The notes below the pieces were generated by a model, which saw only the letters and a list, made by a program, of their open reading frames with translations, searched no databases and was not told where the DNA came from. A program made the position numbers and the translations under genes. Shown one piece after another: positions 11,555 through 17,817 of a DNA stretch of 64,000 nucleotides (positions within the stretch are counted from its first letter, which is position 1; the number at the start of each line of letters is the position of its first letter). The stretch is from Lachnospiraceae bacterium G41 (GTDB taxonomy: Bacteria; Bacillota; Clostridia; Lachnospirales; Lachnospiraceae), in contig FNEU01000010.1 of assembly GCA_900100245.1 (NCBI GenBank), forward strand, positions 1-64,000, read 5' to 3'.

Positions 11555-11925
11555 AATTAATAAATTACAATACAGGAATCAAAATAATTATTAAAGAAAA
11601 ATGGTGTAATTTGTTTTTTGTTCATAATGAAGAGATAAGATTGTTGGGGTCGAATACAGTTAAAAAAGTCCTTAAGCCTTTGATGTTATCTTTTCTGCCT
11701 GCAAAAAACAGAAAAACTTATGGTATTTCAGGGAAAGAATTATTTGAGATTATGTATCTATCAGAACCGCATTCTATTATCTTGGGCGAAAAAAAAGATA
11801 ATAATATGAATATGTATCAAATAGATGCTAATGGTGAATTAAATTTTTTGTTATCAATAAATGAGGAAACCCAAAATAATTGGGCAAAAATAATAAATGA
11901 TTATTCACCACTCAAAGAATTTTGA
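11542..11925 (+). CDS. Putative immunity protein for the upstream Rhs toxin tip
   Basis: This 127-residue protein has no signal peptide, no membrane segment and no family I recognise. Its ATG lies inside the last codons of the Rhs gene (13-nt overlap), with a GAGGT ribosome-binding site at 11528-11532, so translation is probably coupled. A small cytosolic protein placed directly after a polymorphic-toxin C-terminus is normally the cognate immunity protein; that role is inferred from position only. The gene and the toxin tip are visibly more AT-rich than the Rhs core, which fits replacement of the tip and immunity gene as one cassette. A shared terminator follows 37 nt downstream. Confidence 0.7.
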   Translation: MDSIELINYNTGIKIIIKEKWCNLFFVHNEEIRLLGSNTVKKVLKPLMLSFLPAKNRKTYGISGKELFEIMYLSEPHSIILGEKKDNNMNMYQIDANGELNFLLSINEETQNNWAKIINDYSPLKEF

Positions 11926-11962
11926 AAAACTGATGAAGAAATAATTAGGTATAAAAAGTGAA

Positions 11963-12006
11963 AAAAATGGATGCTTTCTCTTATTTACAGGAAAGCATCC
12001 ATTTTT
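11963..12006. terminator. Bidirectional intrinsic terminator
   Basis: A perfect 16-bp inverted repeat (arms 11963-11978 and 11991-12006) with a 12-nt loop is bounded by A5 on one side and T5 on the other. It can end both the Rhs/immunity transcript and the convergent DUF6320 operon. Confidence 0.9.
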
Positions 12007-12062
12007 GTTCAAACTTAATCATAATTATGTGCCTAGATTTACAAGAAATAAAACATTAGTTT

Positions 12063-12749
12063 TTATAAATGAAACCTCTTCTTAAACTCCGCCAGTACAG
12101 TCCTTCCTTTAAACACGATCAAACCGAAGAAGGCCAGAACATTTATTACAAGGCAGATAGACCATGTAAGAGGGGGCTTGTCGCGGTAGAAGATAAGAAG
12201 TGCTATCCACGGCGCTACGCCCACCAGAATGTTTAAAAACATGTATATTAACGAGTAGTCGGTAAAATGCTTGTCTATAAATGAAAGAATGAAATTAGCC
12301 ACTAAATTTCCGCTGCAGAGGATGGGTACGATGTATCCGGCGGTGATGCCAAGATACGGCAGATCCCAGGCAAGTGTGATGAAGGCTTCGGAGAAGAAGC
12401 TTAGAACCACTATCGCAATCATCGTAAAGAACATCGCTTTTAGGAGGTTGTAATGCTTCCTGATGATAAATTCGATGATCCAGCCGATTACCAAAAGCCA
12501 TGCGACAACCAGAGGGCTCCACGATGGATGCTCTGTTTCTATGAAAAGGAAATCCAGCGCAAGGTTAATGATAATTAAAGCGAAGAAGACAAACATGACT
12601 ATCTTAAAAGCCTTGCGTCTTAACCTTGTTTTTATCTCGATTTTAGGGATATAATCCCTTTCGCCCTCGCCGGTTAAAAGATTCTGGCAGAGAGGACATT
12701 TCTCAAGATTTCCACCGATATTTATTTTGCAGTGCGGACACATTTTCAT
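12063..12749 (-). CDS. DUF6320-type zinc-ribbon membrane protein
   Basis: This 228-residue protein begins with a four-cysteine zinc ribbon (CPHC at about 4-7 and CPLC at about 18-21). A charged linker and about six hydrophobic membrane segments (about 47-215) follow, and the C-terminus is basic. The layout matches the DUF6320 family, which has no assigned biochemical role. It is the last gene of a minus-strand operon after the acyltransferase (81-nt gap), esterase and TetR regulator. I therefore infer a membrane function tied to acylated products of that operon, without evidence for a specific reaction. An alternative ATG lies two codons downstream. Transcription ends at the shared terminator 11963-12006. 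Confidence 0.75.
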   Translation of the reverse strand: MKMCPHCKINIGGNLEKCPLCQNLLTGEGERDYIPKIEIKTRLRRKAFKIVMFVFFALIIINLALDFLFIETEHPSWSPLVVAWLLVIGWIIEFIIRKHYNLLKAMFFTMIAIVVLSFFSEAFITLAWDLPYLGITAGYIVPILCSGNLVANFILSFIDKHFTDYSLIYMFLNILVGVAPWIALLIFYRDKPPLTWSICLVINVLAFFGLIVFKGRTVLAEFKKRFHL

Positions 12750-12830
12750 ATTAGTAAAACCTTTATCAAAGATGATTCAATAATCATTCTTTTCAGCACC
12801 TATATAATTTATGGGTACTTCTTTTATAAT

Positions 12831-14087
12831 CTAATCAACAACCTCATTCGAATACAGAGTCATTTCAATACCTTCGTCGGAAAGACTCTTAATAAAATCC
12901 CTGATAACCTGAGTGCTCTTGTATGCGCTGCTGATGCCGAGCACGAAATCATCTTTGTAGGTCGAGCAGACCACGAACATTGTGCTTGTGGAGCAGTAGG
13001 CATTGTAGGAAAGAATATAATCCGAAAGTTCTTCGGGAACTTTTAAAATACCAAGGTTTGAAACCACGGCCGTAACCTTTTTGGCCTTTTGGTGTGTACC
13101 GATTTTAACCACCGGGTTTTTAAGGAAAAGAGGAGCCAGTCTTATAAAAAGAATTTTCTCCAGCTTTTCGTAATCATACATTCGGGCTTCAACCATTTCG
13201 GGAGTCAGTTCATTTTTAAGATCAGCGTTAAACTGTTCGGCCACACTTTCAAAGGTATCCGTGCTCTTAAAAAGATGGCTTACATTAACCGAATTGAAGA
13301 AGTTTCTCGATGTATCCGAAGGATAGTAATTCCTCAGATTAACAGGCATACTGATTGTGACAGGCTGGATTCTGTTTAGAACCGGCATATCTTTGTAGAT
13401 GCTCATCATAAGCTTCGTGGCAATGTAGGATGTCAGGGAAACATGATTTTCCTTGGCTTTTTTAATAACATCGCCCACATTCATATGAACTTCCATAAAA
13501 CGAAGCTGATTGTAAGGGAGCTTCTGACCTTTTATATGATAAGCGTTTCTGAATTTTTTCTTTTTTACGTTCTTGTTTTTCTTCGCATAATAATGTCTGA
13601 AGCTGTCCTGCGATAGAGCGGCCTCCGAAGCGCCCGATGTCATGGGAATATCGGGAATTTCGTTCGGATGTTTTAACTTAAGATAGTGATAAACAATCAG
13701 ATTTAAGAACTCAATCGCGCCGTTTCCGTCGGCGATGGCGTGGAAGAAATCAAGATTGATTCTGTTGTAATGATATGTTACATGGTAGTGAAGCTTGCCG
13801 AAGGTTTTCTGGTCGTAAAGCATAGGGCAGGGTCTCTCGTTTTCGATAGTTACGACAGGCTCGTCGTCCGTCGGCTCCATGTAATGCCAAAAGAGACCGC
13901 GAAGAATCGTCACCTGATACTGGGGGCGTTCCTTGGCGGCATTCTTTACTGCAGCGCCTAATATATCTTCTTCAATGTCTTCGTTTAAAGTACAGGTAAT
14001 GCGAAAAGATCTGGTGTCGCGATCGTTCGCTGCCGCCAGAAAGACTTTTGCCACATTATCCATTCTGTACCATGTTTCGTGAGCCAT
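12831..14087 (-). CDS. HxxxD acyltransferase (alcohol acetyltransferase/condensation-domain superfamily)
   Basis: This 418-residue cytosolic protein belongs to the CoA/carrier-dependent acyltransferase superfamily (alcohol acetyltransferase, PapA5, NRPS condensation domains). The diagnostic HxxxDG motif is at His116-Asp120 (HAIADG), and the length is typical. The family transfers an acyl group from a CoA or carrier-protein thioester to a hydroxyl or amine. The actual donor and acceptor cannot be read from the sequence. A strong AAAGGAGAG ribosome-binding site precedes the ATG. It lies 27 nt after the esterase gene in the tetR operon and divergent from an ACP/ketosynthase operon, which suggests it could offload or decorate the product of that system. 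Confidence 0.8.
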   Translation of the reverse strand: MAHETWYRMDNVAKVFLAAANDRDTRSFRITCTLNEDIEEDILGAAVKNAAKERPQYQVTILRGLFWHYMEPTDDEPVVTIENERPCPMLYDQKTFGKLHYHVTYHYNRINLDFFHAIADGNGAIEFLNLIVYHYLKLKHPNEIPDIPMTSGASEAALSQDSFRHYYAKKNKNVKKKKFRNAYHIKGQKLPYNQLRFMEVHMNVGDVIKKAKENHVSLTSYIATKLMMSIYKDMPVLNRIQPVTISMPVNLRNYYPSDTSRNFFNSVNVSHLFKSTDTFESVAEQFNADLKNELTPEMVEARMYDYEKLEKILFIRLAPLFLKNPVVKIGTHQKAKKVTAVVSNLGILKVPEELSDYILSYNAYCSTSTMFVVCSTYKDDFVLGISSAYKSTQVIRDFIKSLSDEGIEMTLYSNEVVD

Positions 14088-14114
14088 TTTGGGTGGACTC
14101 TCCTTTAAACTTAG

Positions 14115-15104
14115 TTAGTATAATTCTTCAATAAATTTGCTGATTGATTCCATCGCACGAAGGGCCTTTTTAAAAGGCATCATCTGGAATACATGCCATG
14201 CGTCCTCGTACTCTTCGAGAGTAACGGTTACGGTGTCTTTTATGAGCTTTTCGTACAGATTGTATGCATCGGATTTTAAGATTTCGTTTGAGCCGACCTG
14301 GATTAAGAAAGGCGGGAAGCCTTCAAAATCCGCGAAGAGAGGGCTGTATTTGGGATCTGCATAGTTAAAGCCGTAATCCTCTATCTTAAAATCTTTGATA
14401 TTTTCGTTGAATTTATCGTTCAAACCTACGAAGGAAAAACGCGAAGTCTGGATGTATTCCTTGGTAAGTATCGGATCCTGATCCTTACATGTTTTATAGG
14501 ATTCGCCGGACATGGTCATATCTGTCCAGGGACTCATCAAAACAATGCCTTTGGGAAGAAGCCTTCCCTGAGCTTTTAATTTGAGTGCAAGTTCGAGTGC
14601 GAGGTTTCCGCCTGCCGAATCGCCGATTAGTACGACTTCTCTGGCACCGAAACCAAGCTGCATGAGATAGTTCCAAATTGTCAGAGCATCTTCGATGGCT
14701 GCCGGATAGGGGTTTTCGGGAGCGAGACGGTATTCGAATGACATTACTTCCATACCCGTGTTTAAGGCAAGTTTTGCGGCCAGAACTCTTGCATACTTTA
14801 AGCTGCCGCAGGTGTAACCGCCGCCGTGACAATACATAATGATATGTCTTTTATCATGTTTGTATTCGGGTCTGACCCATTCGCAGGGGATGCCCTTCAC
14901 CGTAAAATCATCGGTTTCAATGTTGTTTGAAAGGGTGGATAATGTCGCAAACAAATCCTGACCGGCACGCTGTTTTTTGATGTCGTCGAGCGAAATTGAA
15001 TCACCTGACGAAGATACGGAGTGAATGGATTTTACCGCCTTCATCAAAGGCGACATCTGATTGTCATCGTTATCCTGTTTTACAAATCTGATAAGTCTGC
15101 TCAT
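14115..15104 (-). CDS. Alpha/beta hydrolase, hormone-sensitive-lipase family esterase
   Basis: This 329-residue protein has the HSL-family features in order: the HGGG oxyanion-hole motif at 93-96, the nucleophile elbow GDSAGG with Ser163, and the catalytic histidine in DAWHVF (His304). At the usual acid position the sequence reads GSNEIL, so Glu274 stands where Asp is common; Asp279 is an alternative. There is no signal peptide, so the protein is likely cytosolic. The family hydrolyses short to medium acyl esters. It lies 27 nt before the acyltransferase and 48 nt after the TetR gene, forming a regulator-esterase-acyltransferase-membrane protein operon. Confidence 0.88.
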   Translation of the reverse strand: MSRLIRFVKQDNDDNQMSPLMKAVKSIHSVSSSGDSISLDDIKKQRAGQDLFATLSTLSNNIETDDFTVKGIPCEWVRPEYKHDKRHIIMYCHGGGYTCGSLKYARVLAAKLALNTGMEVMSFEYRLAPENPYPAAIEDALTIWNYLMQLGFGAREVVLIGDSAGGNLALELALKLKAQGRLLPKGIVLMSPWTDMTMSGESYKTCKDQDPILTKEYIQTSRFSFVGLNDKFNENIKDFKIEDYGFNYADPKYSPLFADFEGFPPFLIQVGSNEILKSDAYNLYEKLIKDTVTVTLEEYEDAWHVFQMMPFKKALRAMESISKFIEELY

Positions 15105-15152
15105 TTATATCCCTCATAAAATACACAACACTTAATTATATCACTTTTAAAC

Positions 15153-15731
15153 CTATTTTGCCACATTGGTAAGCATGAGCTCTACCACGCCGTCGAGCAT
15201 TTCGATACCGTGCTCGAGAGTGTCCACGGGGTCGTCGCTTGATTTGCCCCTTATCCACTCAACCGTGGTTTCCGCGAATATTTTTGAAAAGAAATATGCG
15301 AGTCTCTTTTTTTCTTTTTCGCTGACCTTTTTGCCGGTAGGCACAATCTTTGTCTCATAAAGATTGTCTATATTCTGATAAGCCATTTTCGATACGACAT
15401 CCACGATATAATCGCCGAACGCGTCACGTCCCATTGAATTAAAAAGATTTCTTATAAATATTTCGTTCTTTCGTGCATAGGCTCCGACGATACGAAGATT
15501 TGATTTCCAGGACTCGGGAGATGAAAAATCCATGTTGACGAAAAGCTTTGCAGCCTTGGCGTAAATGATTTCCTCCTTTAATGCGTAGAGGTCCTGATAA
15601 TAGTAATAAAACGTATTTCTGTTAATCCCGCAGTTGTCGCAAACCTGCTTTATGGTGATTTTATCCATGGGAATACTTTGGGCAAGTTCGACAAAGCTGT
15701 CCATTATGGCTTTTTTAGTAAAATTTGACAT
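15153..15731 (-). CDS. TetR/AcrR-family transcriptional regulator
   Basis: This 192-residue protein has an N-terminal TetR helix-turn-helix (about residues 10-55, with the motif ITIKQVCDNCGINRNTFYYYY). The helical C-terminal ligand domain resembles the DhaS-like TetR_C group. An AAAGGAAG ribosome-binding site precedes the ATG. It is the first gene of the esterase/acyltransferase operon and is divergent from the flavoprotein-ACP-ketosynthase operon. By the usual logic of divergent TetR genes it probably represses itself and possibly one or both operons from the shared 219-bp region. The ligand is unknown; an acyl-CoA or the pathway product is a reasonable guess only. Confidence 0.9.
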   Translation of the reverse strand: MSNFTKKAIMDSFVELAQSIPMDKITIKQVCDNCGINRNTFYYYYQDLYALKEEIIYAKAAKLFVNMDFSSPESWKSNLRIVGAYARKNEIFIRNLFNSMGRDAFGDYIVDVVSKMAYQNIDNLYETKIVPTGKKVSEKEKKRLAYFFSKIFAETTVEWIRGKSSDDPVDTLEHGIEMLDGVVELMLTNVAK

Positions 15732-15950
15732 ATTTTCTTCCTTTCAATCCTCATAAAAGATTCGCCGCGCCTTTTATTTTAGGCAAATCCGACGTTTTTA
15801 GGACAAAAAATAAAAAGTTAATATTAAGTTAATATTTCATTTAGGCATTCAGGGGGTGTTTGTCTGAATTTCATACATATAATACCAAATGTTTATTGAA
15901 AATGGAATCATTTTACGAAAAAATAATCACGATAATAGGGAGATAGTGTT
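15732..15950. promoter_or_regulatory. Divergent regulatory region with candidate operators
   Basis: This 219-bp AT-rich region separates the tetR and flavoprotein operons. On the plus strand a TATAAT is visible at 15878-15883, without a clear -35. Two candidate protein-binding sites are present: a direct repeat of TTAATATT around 15816-15838, and an inverted repeat ATTCAG-N11-CTGAAT around 15847-15869, just upstream of the TATAAT. Either could bind the TetR protein. This is inferred from position and symmetry. Confidence 0.5.
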
Positions 15951-16703
15951 ATGAAGGTTTTACTCATAAACGGAAGCATGAGAGGAAATCAAAGTTCGTC
16001 CCTCAAGGTGGCCGAAGCTTTCGTTCGCGGAATGGTATCGGAAAACGGCGAAGAGAATACCGAAGTCGTTAAGATCAATTTACGCGAGAAGAATATCGAG
16101 CATTGCTACGGCTGCTTTTGCTGTTGGAAGTTAAATAAGGGCGAATGCATCATAAGAGACGATATGGACGAGATCAGAAAGCTCGTACTTGAGTCGGATG
16201 TGATTATTGAAAGTTTTCCTCTTTATTTTTTTGGGCTTCCGTCTAAAATGAAAGCCTTTATGGACAGAATGATTAATTTCGTGTCGGAATACAGAGCCGT
16301 TAACGGGGATGAGGCTACGGGAAGATTTTTACACGAGATGAGATATCCGGAATTAATGAATAAAAAACTTGTTCTTGTTTCCGCGTGCGGATATGAGGAA
16401 ACCGTGGACTGTTACGATGCGGTAATCGACCAGTTCGACAAGATCTGCGGTCACGACAATTACACGAGAATATTCGTACCCCAGGGCGGTATGCTCGCGG
16501 AGAAGACATTCGAGAACAAAATTGCAAGGTACATGATTAAATTTGAGGAAGCCGGAAAGGAATTCGTAAAGTGCAAAAAACTTTCGAAGGAGACGGAAGA
16601 GAAGTTGAGCGTTCCGATGTTGGGACACAATACTTTTGCACAGGCCATAAATCTTAACTGGGATGAACCCGGTGTAGGCCCTTACGGAAAGGTTGTTAAG
16701 TGA
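15951..16703 (+). CDS. Flavodoxin-fold NAD(P)H-dependent oxidoreductase
   Basis: This 250-residue protein starts with the flavodoxin-like FMN-binding pattern MKVLLINGSMRGNQSSS. A cysteine-rich stretch (CYGCFCCW...GECIIRDD, about residues 45-65) and the motif SFPLYFFGLPSKMKAFMDR follow. This is the NADPH-dependent FMN reductase / iron-sulfur flavoprotein-like family. The cysteine spacing resembles, but does not prove, an Fe-S site. It is the first gene of the plus-strand operon and overlaps the next gene by one base (TGATG). A redox step linked to the ACP/ketosynthase genes is plausible. The family is broad, so the substrate cannot be assigned. Confidence 0.8.
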   Translation: MKVLLINGSMRGNQSSSLKVAEAFVRGMVSENGEENTEVVKINLREKNIEHCYGCFCCWKLNKGECIIRDDMDEIRKLVLESDVIIESFPLYFFGLPSKMKAFMDRMINFVSEYRAVNGDEATGRFLHEMRYPELMNKKLVLVSACGYEETVDCYDAVIDQFDKICGHDNYTRIFVPQGGMLAEKTFENKIARYMIKFEEAGKEFVKCKKLSKETEEKLSVPMLGHNTFAQAINLNWDEPGVGPYGKVVK

Positions 16704-17419
16704 TGTTAAAAAAATTAAATTGGGCATTCGAGGCCGTAATAATATTCTTTCTATATGTAGGAACGTGGCCCGTGCTTCGAATACTTTATCCGAGAAGAAT
16801 CATCTGGGAAGATAAAAAAGCATCAACGGCAGTAATGAAAAAACCCTGCGTAATATATTCAAACCATACGGGTTATTCAGACGGTTTGTTCGCATTTGAT
16901 ATTTTACGAAAGTTTTATCCTTACACATTCATCGGCAAAGACTGGTACGAAAAGAACAAACTTTTCCACAGACTGCTAATGCACAGAAGATATATTCCTC
17001 TCGACAGAGAACAAATGGATACATCGTGGCTGATGAAGGGAAAGAAAGTAATAGATGACGGATACGGCATTTTCTTCTTCCCCGAAGGACATACCTCAAA
17101 GGACGGTTTGTTACTTGAATTCCAGCCGGGATTTTTGATGCTCGCAAAACAGAGCAACATTCCGCTTGTTCCGATTTGCCTTGACAGAAAGGTAGATTTC
17201 TTCAAGCCCGTCAGAGTAATCATCGGAAAGCCTATTTATATCGACTTTAAAAAAGAACCCGGCAGACCTTCGGTGGTTCTTAAAAAATATGCCGAGGTTT
17301 GCAAAGATGCAATCATCGACCTAAAAGACAGATACGGCAATCCTAAATTTGTAACCGACGATGTAATCAAATACAGAGAAAAGGTAGCCGAAAAAGAGAA
17401 CAGCGAGACTGCTGTATAA
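16703..17419 (+). CDS. PlsC-like lysophospholipid/glycerol acyltransferase
   Basis: This protein of about 238 residues belongs to the LPLAT/PlsC family, which acylates a glycerophosphate or other hydroxyl from acyl-ACP or acyl-CoA. The catalytic NHxxxxD motif reads NHTGYSDG (about residues 51-58), and the block-III-like motif FFPEGHTSKDG is at about 123-133. A hydrophobic N-terminal segment (about 8-28) suggests membrane association. The ATG at 16703 shares its A with the upstream TGA, which is preferable to the GTG at 16700. Because an ACP gene follows 86 nt later, the donor may be the acyl-ACP made by this operon. Ordinary phosphatidic-acid synthesis is the alternative. Confidence 0.85.
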   Translation: MLKKLNWAFEAVIIFFLYVGTWPVLRILYPRRIIWEDKKASTAVMKKPCVIYSNHTGYSDGLFAFDILRKFYPYTFIGKDWYEKNKLFHRLLMHRRYIPLDREQMDTSWLMKGKKVIDDGYGIFFFPEGHTSKDGLLLEFQPGFLMLAKQSNIPLVPICLDRKVDFFKPVRVIIGKPIYIDFKKEPGRPSVVLKKYAEVCKDAIIDLKDRYGNPKFVTDDVIKYREKVAEKENSETAV

Positions 17420-17505
17420 GTAAGTTTATTAACCGAGGGGAACTCCGGAGGTTTATAAAATAAATAAAAAACAAATTATATTTTTTATTCAAAAGGAGAG
17501 TAAAA

Positions 17506-17754
17506 ATGAACGAGAAAGAACTCGCAATTGCTGCAAGAATCAAAGAGATGTTGTCAGAGAATTTAAGAATTCCCGCAGAAGAACTTGATTACGAAATCCC
17601 TCTTTTCGGTGACGGAATCGGTCTTGATTCAGTTGATTCACTCGAAATCATCGCTTGCATCGACTCTGAATACGGTGTAGCTATGACAGGTGTTGCAAAA
17701 GAGAACTTCTACAACATTACCAGCTTAACCAAATACGTAGTAGCTAACATGTAA
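17506..17754 (+). CDS. Acyl carrier protein
   Basis: This 82-residue acidic helical protein has the phosphopantetheine attachment motif GLDSVDSLEI; the serine (about residue 46) carries the 4'-phosphopantetheine arm. The motif departs from the near-universal DSLD of primary fatty-acid ACPs and resembles carriers of specialised systems, although that distinction is weak alone. A strong AAAGGAGAG ribosome-binding site and an AT-rich leader precede it. It lies directly upstream of the fused ketosynthase and is separated from it by a stable hairpin. It is expected to shuttle the growing chain between the KS-CLF, FabG and FabZ proteins. Confidence 0.93.
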   Translation: MNEKELAIAARIKEMLSENLRIPAEELDYEIPLFGDGIGLDSVDSLEIIACIDSEYGVAMTGVAKENFYNITSLTKYVVANM

Positions 17755-17762
17755 TTATTTTA

Positions 17763-17790
17763 TGATGCCTTCCCTTTTGGGAGGGCATCA
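17763..17790 (+). promoter_or_regulatory. Stable intercistronic hairpin between ACP and ketosynthase genes
   Basis: A 12-bp stem (17763-17774 with 17779-17790, one G-U pair) closes a TTTT loop. No T-tract follows, so it is unlikely to be a full terminator. It may protect the ACP transcript end or lower read-through, giving more ACP than downstream enzyme. Confidence 0.75.
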
Positions 17791-17817
17791 ACTAAAGCGG
17801 TAAAGGAGATTATCCAA

